Assembly: GCA_019747615.1 (NCBI GenBank)
Contig: JAIEQQ010000259.1
Span: 1 to 13,757, forward strand
Direction: 5' to 3'
DNA from: Phycisphaerales bacterium
GTDB taxonomy: Bacteria > Planctomycetota > Phycisphaerae > Phycisphaerales > UBA1924
Length of the DNA stretch: 13,757 nucleotides
Each line of letters starts with the position of its first letter. Position 1 is the first letter of the stretch. Made by a program: the position numbers and the translations under genes. Positions 1-8,460 of this stretch are shown here, piece by piece. The notes under the pieces were generated by a model. It made no database searches and was not told where the DNA came from. It saw nothing but the letters and a program-made list of their open reading frames with translations.

Positions 1-240
1 ACCCGCAAGGCCAAGCCCGCCGGCGCGCTGGGCGTCGAGATCTGGAACAAGGTCGGCACCACGCCGCCCACCGGCGAGAACGATCTCCGCTTCGTCGCGG
101 TGGACACCAACGCGCCCTATGTGATGAACTTCGACTCTGCCGACGGCGGCAAGACCAACTATGTTTGGATGCGCTGGGTGTCGCCGACCGGCGAGCGCGG
201 GCCGTGGAGCGAGCAGGCGCAGGCGACGATTGCGGCGTGA
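1..240 (+). CDS. C-terminal part of an uncharacterised protein (5' end outside window)
   Basis: Frame 1 is open from the window edge to a TGA at 238-240 and gives 79 residues; the start lies upstream. Recognisable segments are GALGVEIWNKVG, LRFVAVDTNAPY, YVWMRWVSPTGERGPWSE and a final ATIAA. The alternating hydrophobic pattern and the ending RWVSPTGERGPWSE look like the last beta-sandwich (fibronectin-III-like) domain of a family of uncharacterised bacterial proteins of about 200-250 residues; this comparison is from memory. No catalytic residues are visible and I cannot give a function. The stop is followed within 9 bases by a tandem heptad repeat and then by a GC-rich hairpin that probably ends the transcript. 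A decayed second copy of this gene end appears at 663-790. Confidence 0.8.
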   Translation, partial: TRKAKPAGALGVEIWNKVGTTPPTGENDLRFVAVDTNAPYVMNFDSADGGKTNYVWMRWVSPTGERGPWSEQAQATIAA

Positions 241-248
241 TGCTGCAA

Positions 249-276
249 GGCACTGGGCACTCGGCACCGGGCACTG
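249..276. repeat. Four tandem 7-bp repeats, consensus GGCACTG
   Basis: The units are GGCACTG, GGCACTC, GGCACCG and GGCACTG, with no spacers. The array lies 9 bases after the stop of the upstream gene and 43 bases before a hairpin. A related 10-mer, GGCACTGGGC, recurs at 832-841 just after the decayed gene copy. It resembles the heptanucleotide short tandemly repeated repetitive (STRR) sequences described in cyanobacteria in unit length, not in proven origin. Confidence 0.8.
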
Positions 277-319
277 GTGCCGGTGGCCGCGAAGATGCAA
301 ATGAGTCGGCATGATCGAC

Positions 320-341
320 GGCCCCGGCACACGCCGGGGCC
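320..341. terminator. Hairpin between convergent genes, probable terminator
   Basis: A perfect 9-bp stem GGCCCCGGC / GCCGGGGCC encloses the loop ACAC. It sits between the stop of the plus-strand gene (240) and the stop of the minus-strand DUF3303-type gene (375), so it could serve both. Neither side has a real T tract (ATTGTGCTT on the plus strand), so it is not a textbook intrinsic terminator. Confidence 0.6.
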
Positions 342-374
342 ATTGTGCTTCGCGATGGCGTTTGTCCAGCCACC

Positions 375-641
375 CTATCGCGACGACCAGAACTCGGCGG
401 AGGTCTTGACCTCGACGACCTCGAAGTCCACAAGGTCAGACCAGTTGGCGATCCACCCGTCGAAGGCCGCGCGGCTTGCGGCTTCCATCAACTGGTAACA
501 GCGGGCGCCGTCGGCGGACATCCAACTGGCGATGTACTGGAGCCCAGCGTCCTCGGGCATCAGACGGCCTCGGGCCTTGAATCGAGCTCCGACCTCGTCG
601 GGCGTGCCGGAGCGAAACGTCTCGACGATCATGTAGAGCAT
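375..641 (-). CDS. DUF3303-type small protein
   Basis: The 88-residue protein begins MLYMIVETFRSGTPDEVGAR and contains IASWMSADGARCYQLMEA and WIANWSDLVDFEV. This pattern (MLYM.VE.F at the start, a central RC.QLME and a WSDLVDFE motif) matches the DUF3303 family as I know it, and the length is typical. It is probably a small cytoplasmic alpha/beta-barrel-like protein; the family function is not known to me. The start at the MLYM methionine is chosen from family similarity; the frame is open much further upstream, but that part is arginine-rich and overlaps other features. There is no Shine-Dalgarno; a TACATT box lies 4 bases upstream. It converges with the gene ending at 240, and its 5' end abuts the decayed gene copy at 663-790. 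Confidence 0.75.
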   Translation of the reverse strand: MLYMIVETFRSGTPDEVGARFKARGRLMPEDAGLQYIASWMSADGARCYQLMEAASRAAFDGWIANWSDLVDFEVVEVKTSAEFWSSR

Positions 642-645
642 CGCG

Positions 646-651
646 AATGTA
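646..651 (-). promoter_or_regulatory. Possible -10 box TACATT before the DUF3303-type gene
   Basis: Read on the minus strand, TACATT (4 of 6 matches to TATAAT) lies 4 bases before the ATG at 641. No good -35 was found. It is listed because several genes here share a TAnnnT box close to the start codon. Confidence 0.22.
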
Positions 652-662
652 CGTTCGTGGCT

Positions 663-790
663 CGCCCTGGGTTCGAGGCTGGGCCGTGGTATGCCGCCCA
701 TCGGCGAAACGACCAGCGCTTCGTCGCTGCCGATACCAACGCGAGCAGCGGGCCGTGGAGCACGACGCGCGGCGCGACCGTCGCGGCGTC
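663..790 (+). pseudogene. Decayed, internally deleted copy of the gene end at 1-240
   Basis: Bases 691-743 align to 61-114 with one single-base deletion and about 9 mismatches (roughly 83% identity by hand). The copy then jumps to the equivalent of 191, sharing GCGAGC followed by GCGGGCCGTGGAGC with one inserted base. At protein level RFVAADTNA and GPWS...ATVAA match RFVAVDTNA and GPWS...ATIAA of the upstream gene. About 26 codons are missing between them and the stop codon is lost. Weaker similarity continues upstream (CTGGG, TCGAG, CTGG in the same order). The 10-mer GGCACTGGGC found after the intact gene also follows this copy at 832-841. The single-base deletion, large deletion and lost stop indicate a non-functional remnant. 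Confidence 0.6.
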
Positions 791-871
791 CGGCCCTGTC
801 GTGTGCCGCGGGTTGGTGTTGCCCAGGCAGGGGCACTGGGCCCAGGTGCGTTCGCGAGCGGTCCTCGCCTG

Positions 872-877
872 TACAAT
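872..877 (+). promoter_or_regulatory. Possible -10 box TACAAT for the zinc-ribbon gene at 886
   Basis: TACAAT (5 of 6 matches to TATAAT) ends 8 bases before the ATG at 886. No convincing -35 lies at 16-18 bases. Transcription would start almost at the start codon, and no Shine-Dalgarno is present. Confidence 0.35.
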
Positions 878-885
878 GACCTTCG

Positions 886-1854
886 ATGACCGCGATTGTG
901 ATCATCCTGTGCGTGTTCGTGGTCGTTGCCGCGATCACGATCAAGGCGTGGTGGGGCGATGGGCGCGTTGATCTGCGTCGGTGCCCGCGCTGCTGGTACG
1001 ACATGTCCGCGACTGATTCGAAGCTCTGCCCCGAGTGCGGGCACGCGGCGCGGCGGGAGTCTGACCTGCACCAGCGGCGGTCGTCCAAACGTGTGTCGCG
1101 GGCGGGTGTGGTGGTCTTGTGCGTGCTGGCGGTGGCGGGTGTTCTTGTGGCGATGCCGGGGCCGTGGACGAACAAGGTGCCGCGGCCGATCATGCGGCTG
1201 CTGCTCAGCGTGGCCGCGTCGCCCCCGGCGCCGCCGGCCGCCGGGCCGGGTTTGGGGCTGCCGGTGCCGGTCGCGGGTCTCAAGAGTTCGCCGCGAGCGT
1301 GGGACCGGCTGGTCTGGCAGCATCAGGCGTCGATCGCGTTTCGTGCGTGGGACGATGCCGTGCAGGCCACGCAAGGGCCGATCACCGATGCCGAGCTCGC
1401 GCGGCTCGTGCCGCTGGCCGATGAAGCCCACGCGCTCTTCGCTGAGACCGGCGGTCTCAACTCGATCGAGGCTTGGGGCTACGACGGCGCGATCGAGCGG
1501 ATGGTCGCGCGGCGCACGGCCGCGGCGAGCGATGCCGATCGCCTGCTCCGCGCGGAGTGGGCGCTGGCGGAACTGCAGTACGTCGGCCGCGGGTATTCGT
1601 GGCGGCCCGACTTTGCCCGTGTGCCCGATGCGATCATCCAGCAGGCGCTGGCTCATCCCGACGCGAGCGTGCGGCTCTTCGGGCTCGACCGATTCGGCCG
1701 CCGGGCGCATCAAGTCGTCATGGAGCCGGCGAGCCCGATGCCCATCGGGCGAGCGACCGTCGAGGCGATGGCCACGGGCGACGCGAACCTCGGTGTTCGC
1801 AAGCGAGCGGCGGACCTGGTCGTGTACTTGGACGGGTTCTTGCCGAAGAAGTAG
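886..1854 (+). CDS. Membrane protein with N-terminal zinc ribbon
   Basis: 322 residues. A hydrophobic segment at residues 3-20 is followed by a zinc ribbon with C33, C36, C48 and C51 (CPRCWYDM...CPECGH), then a basic stretch and a second hydrophobic segment at about 74-90. The rest (about 100-322) is alanine-rich and helical; SVRLFGLDRFG and GVRKRAADLVVYLD near the end resemble HEAT-type helical repeats, though not strongly. The layout suggests a membrane-anchored protein with the ribbon between the two segments and a large soluble C-terminal domain. CPRCWYDM ribbons are, in my experience, common in Phycisphaerae proteins of unknown role. The start at 886 fits the TACAAT box just upstream. 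No operon partner is obvious: atpD begins 252 bases later with its own ribosome binding site and a possible promoter. Confidence 0.85.
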   Translation: MTAIVIILCVFVVVAAITIKAWWGDGRVDLRRCPRCWYDMSATDSKLCPECGHAARRESDLHQRRSSKRVSRAGVVVLCVLAVAGVLVAMPGPWTNKVPRPIMRLLLSVAASPPAPPAAGPGLGLPVPVAGLKSSPRAWDRLVWQHQASIAFRAWDDAVQATQGPITDAELARLVPLADEAHALFAETGGLNSIEAWGYDGAIERMVARRTAAASDADRLLRAEWALAELQYVGRGYSWRPDFARVPDAIIQQALAHPDASVRLFGLDRFGRRAHQVVMEPASPMPIGRATVEAMATGDANLGVRKRAADLVVYLDGFLPKK

Positions 1855-1908
1855 CGGCGGGCCACCGCCTGCGGCCTGTTTGTACTCGGTCTTCGGAAAT
1901 CTCCGTGA

Positions 1909-3549
<1,641 letters not shown>

Positions 3550-3559
3550 GCTGGCAGCG

Positions 3560-3587
3560 GCCAGTTGTCAGTAGTCAGTAGTCAGCA
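3560..3587. repeat. Tandem 7-bp repeats, consensus GTCAGTA
   Basis: The units are GCCAGTT (degenerate), GTCAGTA, GTCAGTA and GTCAGCA. The array lies 10 bases after the atpD stop and 23 bases before its terminator. This is the same layout as the GGCACTG array at 249-276, with a different unit of the same length. Confidence 0.75.
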
Positions 3588-3610
3588 GAAAGACGCACGA
3601 GCGATTCGAA

Positions 3611-3638
3611 GGCCCCCGGTTTGACCGGGGGCCTTTTT
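3611..3638 (+). terminator. atpD: Intrinsic terminator of atpD
   Basis: A 9-bp perfect stem GGCCCCCGG / CCGGGGGCC with the 5-base loop TTTGA is followed directly by TTTTT. This is a textbook rho-independent terminator 61 bases after the atpD stop. Confidence 0.92.
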
Positions 3639-3935
3639 CATTTTCGTTGCTGATCTCGCGGGCTGATCGCGAGCCGTTGGCGCGGGCTCAAGCGGCTGAC
3701 CGATGAGTCTCGCGCCGTTGGACGCCGTGCCTGAGGCTCTGCGAAGGCACGGGTTGAACTCTCGCGAGCGCGGTCGTCAACGAAAATGCGCATCACGGCG
3801 CGCCGCGCGGCGCTTCGCATGTGCGCGAGCCGCGTCATCGCCGCGCCGTTGGCACGCGCCACGTGCCGCCGCAGTGGGCACAGGTGACGTGGTCGGCGGC
3901 GCCGGTGATCGCGACGAGGTGCGACAGCAAAGCCG
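3639..3935. other. Gap without a supported gene
   Basis: I see no credible coding region in this stretch. It contains a hairpin with stem CCGTGCCT (3725-3732) / AGGCACGG (3745-3752) and a 12-base loop. Minus-strand reading near 3859-3887 gives a single CxxC (VTCAHCGGTW), without a start or a second cysteine pair. Short open frames on both strands are arginine- and alanine-rich and unsupported. Confidence 0.5.
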
Positions 3936-3946
3936 CTACGGCTTTG
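3928..3946 (-). other. Perfect hairpin with the stop codon in its loop
   Basis: On the minus strand CAAAGCCG-TAG-CGGCTTTG forms an 8-bp perfect stem whose three-base loop is the stop codon of the nuclease-like gene. No T tract follows. It may help end transcription or protect the mRNA 3' end. Confidence 0.6.
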
Positions 3947-5180
3947 CCGGAGCCGTCATGAGGTTCGCCAGCACTCGCGGTGCGGCCTCGAGCTGCGTTG
4001 ACCACTCAGCGAGCCAGGCCCGGATCGCCTCCGTCACCTGCTTCGGAATCACCGTTTCGTCAGTCTTCCACGTCTTGAGCGTCTGCGACGACATCCGCGT
4101 CCACTTGCCAGTGATCTGACGCGGCGTGCGAACTCCGATCTTCTCAAGCTCCGCGATTGCGGCGGTTCGTCTTGCGGCTTCGCTTCCGTGCCCCGCGACC
4201 AGTCGAACCGCGAAGCTGACACGAGTGTCATTCGCCCATCGCTGAAGTTCGATATAGAGATCACAAGGCGACGTCTCCAGAGGTCGTCCGTGCTGATCAA
4301 CCAGTTTTCCAATCCACGATCGCGGCGCTATCCAGACACCGCCCTGGCCGCTAGCACGCGCAAAGTACGGACTGTCATCGGATTTCAACCAACCGAGCAA
4401 GTCCTCAAAGTCCTCGTGGTCGTTCGACTGGTGCGAAACGATCAAATCGATTGCTGCTTTGTGATTCGCATAGATTCGTCGGCAAAGTTCTTCGAGTTCC
4501 GTGCTTTCCATGAATCGGCTCTCCACCAATGTCAGATAGTGATCCAAGAAAACTGCGACATCCGTCCCCAGCGAGCCAGCAGTGGTCGCGCGAACGCGTT
4601 TCAGTGCCGCGTGAAGTCGGTCGTAGCCGTATGCGCACCAGTCACTGTCGCTGGACTCTCGCCCGTCCTTGGTAAGGAACACGAAGAACGGTCGCAGATC
4701 CGGGAACGCTTCCCGCGCGACGGCCTCGTAGCGATTGAGCTGGCCCGAGTGCTCGCCGCTATCGATCTTGTTTTCGACGACCAGCAGGAAATGTTGTTCT
4801 TTGCACACCACCATGAGGTCGATGTTGCGCCACTCACGCCGGACTTCGGCTCCGTCCAGATCAGCGCCGTCAAGGTGCGCAGCGCTTAGCGGCCGAAGGT
4901 GCGGCGGTGCTTCGCGGAGTATGTCCATCAGCACCGCTTTCAAGAAGAGGTCGCCTTGACCGTGCGACGCCGACGGGTCGAGAATCCACGCGAGAAAGTT
5001 GGAATGTTGAAGTTCGCGCCGCGCGACGCCGAGCGCATCGAAGACGTTAAATCGACCGATGCGACGCTCAAGCTCGCGCAAATCGCCGTCTCGGTCCATC
5101 ACAAAGTCGTCGAGGGCGGCGATCTCCTTTCGAAAATCCTGGTGGTTAATTGAAGTCATCGCGAGGAGTGTCCCATGCAT
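3936..5180 (-). CDS. PD-(D/E)XK nuclease superfamily protein (PF14281-like)
   Basis: 414 residues from the first ATG. The segment NVFDALGVARRELQHSNFLA (45-64), ILDPSASHGQGDLFLK (66-81), then WRNIDLMVV (117-125) and VVENKIDSGEHSGQLNRYEA (134-153) is the pattern I know from the PDDEXK_4 family: D121 and the E136-N-K138 core would be the metal-binding and catalytic residues, with Q147 after them. The family is predicted to cut nucleic acid; substrate and role are not established. The C-terminal half (about 220-414) is not recognised. A start at the second ATG (5159, residue 8) is equally possible, since neither has a clear ribosome binding site. A hand count over 4381-4560 gives about 48% G+C, against about 72% in a 60-base stretch of atpD, which suggests acquisition by transfer. 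No methylase or other defence partner is adjacent. Confidence 0.8.
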   Translation of the reverse strand: MHGTLLAMTSINHQDFRKEIAALDDFVMDRDGDLRELERRIGRFNVFDALGVARRELQHSNFLAWILDPSASHGQGDLFLKAVLMDILREAPPHLRPLSAAHLDGADLDGAEVRREWRNIDLMVVCKEQHFLLVVENKIDSGEHSGQLNRYEAVAREAFPDLRPFFVFLTKDGRESSDSDWCAYGYDRLHAALKRVRATTAGSLGTDVAVFLDHYLTLVESRFMESTELEELCRRIYANHKAAIDLIVSHQSNDHEDFEDLLGWLKSDDSPYFARASGQGGVWIAPRSWIGKLVDQHGRPLETSPCDLYIELQRWANDTRVSFAVRLVAGHGSEAARRTAAIAELEKIGVRTPRQITGKWTRMSSQTLKTWKTDETVIPKQVTEAIRAWLAEWSTQLEAAPRVLANLMTAPAKP

Positions 5181-5184
5181 GTGG

Positions 5185-5190
5185 AGTGTA
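5185..5190 (-). promoter_or_regulatory. Possible -10 box TACACT before the nuclease-like gene
   Basis: TACACT (4 of 6 to TATAAT) on the minus strand ends 4 bases before the ATG at 5180. If real, transcription would start at or inside that ATG, favouring translation from the ATG at 5159. Confidence 0.25.
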
Positions 5191-5305
5191 AGGCACGACC
5201 AGCATACCCATGTGGTGTGTGGGCTTGTCGATCGCTTCGCGCAGAATCAAAGCGGAAGTCACCCTCAGTTCGCTGCGCGCCGCGGCCAGAATCGAGCCCA
5301 GAAGC

Positions 5306-6076
5306 TCACGGCTTCTCGCCGCTCGGCTTCTTCTCAGGCGTCGGCTTCTTCTCCGGCGCCTTCTCCCCCGGCCGTAAACGCCGCTCGATGCCCGTCTGCG
5401 GCAGGTCGAAGTCCTGCACGTTCACCGGCGAGAGTCGCGCCGCGATGCTCGCCATTCGCCCCGCCAGGATGCGCGACGCCTTGACGTCGCTGGTCGAGGT
5501 GAAGCCGCCTTCCATCAGTGACGCGCCGAGCTTGTCAATGAACCCCGCGCTGGCCGCGGCGAGGCGGAGATCCGCCTGGCGCACCTCGGCGGAGTATTGC
5601 GGGCCGTCCGGCTCGCTGGTCATGATGAAGCCGCCGCCGCTGTACAGGCCCATCTCGCCGCCAGAGACCACGATCTCACGCACCGTGCAGTTCACCGCCG
5701 AGTCTGCAACCGGCGTCCGCCCCGCCCACGGCACAAGAAACACGTGGATGTGCACGATCGTGCCGCGCACGTCTGAGAGCGTGTCGGCGTCGTCGGCCAG
5801 GCGTGAGAGCGGGATGTCGGTGAGGTAGACATCGGCGGTGAAGTCGTCGGTCTCGACGAAGACCGCGACGGGATACTCCGGCGCGATGTACACACCGGTG
5901 TTGATCGAGCGCGTCGTCAGCGAGCTGGTCGACGTGAAGAAGTTCGCGATCTCATCAGTTCCCAGTGCGCGGCAGCCCGGCGCGCCAAGCATCATCAGCC
6001 CAAGCGCGGCGCACGAAGCGACACACCCATATCGACCAAGCACCGCACGCACGCGTTGACGCCTCGACCTGCTCAT
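5306..6076 (-). CDS. Predicted lipoprotein of unknown function
   Basis: 256 residues. The start at 6076 gives a signal peptide: basic MSRSRRQRVR, a hydrophobic stretch to about residue 31, then GAPGC with C35 as the likely lipidated cysteine; the longer open frame upstream would bury this signal. A TACACT box 6 bases before the ATG supports the same start. The mature part has beta-rich segments (YPVAVFVETDDFTADVYLTD; GTIVHIHVFLVPWAG) and a helical region around 165-215. The last 20 residues are charged and repetitive (GEKAPEKKPTPEKK), probably a disordered tail. I do not recognise a family. It lies 156 bases after htrA and 125 bases before the nuclease-like gene on the same strand; the spacing does not prove an operon. 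Confidence 0.8.
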   Translation of the reverse strand: MSRSRRQRVRAVLGRYGCVASCAALGLMMLGAPGCRALGTDEIANFFTSTSSLTTRSINTGVYIAPEYPVAVFVETDDFTADVYLTDIPLSRLADDADTLSDVRGTIVHIHVFLVPWAGRTPVADSAVNCTVREIVVSGGEMGLYSGGGFIMTSEPDGPQYSAEVRQADLRLAAASAGFIDKLGASLMEGGFTSTSDVKASRILAGRMASIAARLSPVNVQDFDLPQTGIERRLRPGEKAPEKKPTPEKKPSGEKP

Positions 6077-6082
6077 GGATCC

Positions 6083-6088
6083 AGTGTA
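6083..6088 (-). promoter_or_regulatory. Possible leaderless -10 box TACACT for the lipoprotein gene
   Basis: TACACT is followed by six bases (GGATCC) and then the ATG at 6076, so the expected transcription start coincides with the A of the start codon. No -35 consensus is visible at the usual distance. Confidence 0.38.
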
Positions 6089-6232
6089 CCACGCGGGCGA
6101 GGCACCTGCGCCCGGCTGAACGGCGTGCCGCGCCCCCCTCCGCGGTGTCTTCGGGGCCGGTCGCGTTGCTGGGGGTCGCAGAGTCGCCTTCGCCACCGCT
6201 CGCGCGGCTGGAGCCGTGGGCCTCGACCCGAT

Positions 6233-7711
6233 TCACCGCCCGTTGCGGAGCGTGATCATCCGTTGCTGACCCTGCGACAGCGTGATGAGCCGAACGCCAC
6301 GCCGGATGTTCACCGCCTTGATCGCCTGCTGAAAGTCCTCGATGCCCTTGATCTCAACGCCATCGATACGCAAGATCACATCTCCGGCCCGGATGAAGCC
6401 CGCGCCCGGAGAGCTTGAGTTCACCGACCGCACCATTACGCCCACGGGCTTGCGCAGCCCGGCAGACTCGGCGAGCTCGTCGGTCATCGGCACTACGGAC
6501 AAGCCAAGCTCGTTGTCAGCGCTCACCACGCCCGCCGCGGCTTGAATCGCGCGCTCATCGCGTTTGCCGGCCGTCGCGGTGATCGCCACCCGCTTGCCGG
6601 CGCGGAAGATGTCCATCGCCACCGGCCGCCCCGGCAACACCGACGCGATCGCGATGCGAAGCTGGCTCTCGGAAGAGATCGGTCGCCCGTTGACCGCGAC
6701 GATCACGTCCTCGGCTTGCAGGCCCGCCTTCGAAGCCGGACCGTCGCTCATCACGTTCGTCACCACCACGCCCTCGCCAGAAAAGCCGAGCGACGCCGAG
6801 GTCTTCTCGTCGAGATTCTGGAAGCCCACGCCCAGCCAGCCGCGCTGCACCTCGCCGGTCGAGCGAAGCGAGTCCATCACGGCGCTGGCCATGTTCGCCG
6901 GCACGGCGAACCCGATGCCCATGTACCCGCCGCTACGGCTGAAGATCGCGGTGTTCATCCCGATCACTTCGCCCTTGAGATTCACCAGCGCTCCGCCGGA
7001 GTTTCCAGGGTTGATCGCAGCGTCAGTCTGAAAGAAGTCGTCGTACCGATTGTCGCGGCTCGACCCGGGCCCATTGGGCAACGAGCGACCTTTGGCGCTG
7101 ATGATCCCCGCCGTCACCGTCTGATTCAGCCCGAACGGGTTGCCGATCGCCAGCACCCACTCGCCAACGCCGACCTGATCGCTGTTGCCGAGCTTCGCAA
7201 ATGGCAGCGAGCTGCCTTCGATCTTCAACACCGCGACATCCGTCTCCGGATCGCGCCCGATCAGCGTCGCCTCAAACTGCCGGTCGTTGGCCATCGTCAC
7301 GCTCAGTTGATCGGCGCCTTCGATCACATGATTGTTCGTCAGGATGTAGCCATCGCTGGAAACGATGATCCCCGAGCCGAAGCTCGACGCCGGCTGCGGC
7401 GGCGCAAACGGCATTCCGAAGAACCGGCGGAACTCCTGCTCGCGCGGGTCGATCGCCATCGTCCGACCGGGGTTCTTCTGAGCCGTGATGTGCACCACCG
7501 CCGGCGTCACGTCCTTGGCCACGCGCTGGAACGCGCCGGAGAGTTCCGTCGCCAGCTTCAATGATGGCTCGATGTCCTGTCCCGTGCTCGCGCTCGGCTT
7601 CGCGTCGTCGGCGATCGCGCTGGATCCAGCGAACAGCGCCAGCGAGAGCGCCGTCATCGCCACAAACGACATCGAGCCTGAGCGTTTGCCACCGTGATCG
7701 CGTCGGTTCAT
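6233..7711 (-). CDS. htrA: Do/HtrA-family periplasmic serine protease
   Basis: 492 residues, the usual length for DegP/DegQ-type proteins. It degrades or refolds damaged proteins in the periplasm. A signal peptide spans about residues 1-34 (hydrophobic ALSLALFAGSSAIA, cut before DD). The trypsin-like domain carries the full catalytic triad: H128 in TNNHVIEG, D158 in ETDVAVLK and S238 in GNSGGALVN. Two PDZ domains follow at about 288-380 (GWLGVGFQNL at the start, SKAGLQAEDVIVAVNGRPI inside) and about 400-490 (RAGDVILRIDGVEIKG). The start is supported by AGGAG at 7720-7724, 8 bases before the ATG. It lies 238 bases downstream of hsp20 on the same strand; the gap holds small inverted repeats (CCGACG/CGTCGG at 7849-7861, GGTGC/GCACC at 7791-7802) but no clear promoter. 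Confidence 0.95.
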   Translation of the reverse strand: MNRRDHGGKRSGSMSFVAMTALSLALFAGSSAIADDAKPSASTGQDIEPSLKLATELSGAFQRVAKDVTPAVVHITAQKNPGRTMAIDPREQEFRRFFGMPFAPPQPASSFGSGIIVSSDGYILTNNHVIEGADQLSVTMANDRQFEATLIGRDPETDVAVLKIEGSSLPFAKLGNSDQVGVGEWVLAIGNPFGLNQTVTAGIISAKGRSLPNGPGSSRDNRYDDFFQTDAAINPGNSGGALVNLKGEVIGMNTAIFSRSGGYMGIGFAVPANMASAVMDSLRSTGEVQRGWLGVGFQNLDEKTSASLGFSGEGVVVTNVMSDGPASKAGLQAEDVIVAVNGRPISSESQLRIAIASVLPGRPVAMDIFRAGKRVAITATAGKRDERAIQAAAGVVSADNELGLSVVPMTDELAESAGLRKPVGVMVRSVNSSSPGAGFIRAGDVILRIDGVEIKGIEDFQQAIKAVNIRRGVRLITLSQGQQRMITLRNGR

Positions 7712-7949
7712 TCGGAACTCTCCTGAAGATCGGCACGCCGTGCACCGCTGCGCCCCACGCGCAGACAGCGGTCAGCGATCTCATCGCATCGGTGCGAGCA
7801 CCGACATCCCTTCAAAATCCCGCCCCCGACGCAAATCAGGGACGGAAGCCGACGGCGTCGGATTCCCTCCGCGGCCGCCGGGGTGTTTGCTCCCTTGTAC
7901 GTCTGAACCGCGTGCTGGGTTCACCGAACACCGCTCAAACTTCGATCGC

Positions 7950-8402
7950 TCACGACGCCGCGATCGTCACCTTGCGGGGCTGCGTCTGCGGCTTTCGCGC
8001 CAGGCTCACTCGCAGGACGCCGTCCTTCAGCGTCGCGCTGACCTTCTCCTGATCGAAGCTGTCGCTGATGCGCACGTGCCGCTCAAACTCGCCGGCGCGC
8101 AGCTCGTCCAGCGCCACCTCCGCGTTGCTGGGCACCATGCGCACGCGATTGCCCTTGATCGTCAGCACGTCGCGCTCGATCGTGATCTCGATCGCGTCCA
8201 TCGGCACTCCCGGCAAATCCAGCTCGACGTGCGCGCCGTGCTCATCGGTCCACACCGACATCGGCACGCGCACGCCACCCCTGGGCTCCGCGGCGCGCGG
8301 GCGCATGATCGACCCGAGGACCGCGTCAAACTCCGCGATCGCCTGTGCGATCGCCGGATGCGAAGCAACATCACCCGCAACGTTCCGAGGCTGGCAGTTC
8401 AT
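7950..8402 (-). CDS. hsp20: Small heat-shock protein, Hsp20/alpha-crystallin family
   Basis: 150 residues. An alpha-crystallin domain covers about 44-137: VPMSVWTDEHGAHVELDLPG opens it, ITIERDVLTIKG and EFERHVRISDSFD continue, and LKDGVLRVSL is the conserved end motif. The short C-terminal extension has no clear I-x-I motif (KVTIAAS is the nearest). Such proteins hold unfolding proteins in the cytoplasm until ATP-dependent chaperones act. Two in-frame ATGs lie six bases apart; AAGGAG is exactly 6 bases from the second (8402) and touches the first, so 8402 is the start. It is divergent from the DnaJ-type gene and upstream of htrA on the same strand. Confidence 0.93.
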   Translation of the reverse strand: MNCQPRNVAGDVASHPAIAQAIAEFDAVLGSIMRPRAAEPRGGVRVPMSVWTDEHGAHVELDLPGVPMDAIEITIERDVLTIKGNRVRMVPSNAEVALDELRAGEFERHVRISDSFDQEKVSATLKDGVLRVSLARKPQTQPRKVTIAAS

Positions 8403-8408
8403 ACTCAT

Positions 8409-8414
8409 CTCCTT
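8409..8414 (-). promoter_or_regulatory. hsp20: Shine-Dalgarno AAGGAG that fixes the hsp20 start
   Basis: AAGGAG on the minus strand is followed by ATGAGT and then ATG. The spacing of 6 bases fits the ATG at 8402; for the ATG at 8408 the spacing would be zero. Confidence 0.85.
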
Positions 8415-8439
8415 GGTTTCTCTTCGAACACAGATTGAT

Positions 8440-8460
8440 GGTGACGCACACGCGTTCACC
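8440..8460 (-). other. Hairpin in the hsp20 leader
   Basis: On the minus strand GGTGA-a-CGC-gtgt-GCG-TCACC pairs over 8 base pairs with one bulged A. It lies about 25 bases upstream of the Shine-Dalgarno. It does not obviously pair with the Shine-Dalgarno itself, so a role as a thermosensor is unproven; it could stabilise the mRNA or bind a regulator. Confidence 0.45.

Noticed and set aside
3859..3887. Minus-strand reading VTCAHCGGTW, suggesting a zinc-ribbon remnant
   Set aside because: Only one CxxC, no start codon and no family similarity; too short to support.
5955..6236. 93-codon minus-strand frame starting with a GTG overlapping the htrA stop
   Set aside because: It runs into the lipoprotein signal peptide in another frame and shows no domain; the coupling-like overlap is most likely chance.
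6542..7564. 340-codon open frame on the plus strand opposite htrA
   Set aside because: Complement of the well-supported HtrA coding region; histidine- and arginine-rich without motifs.
7918..7936. GGTTCACCGAAC, reminiscent of a tRNA T arm
   Set aside because: No acceptor stem, anticodon arm or CCA context around it; a short palindrome only.
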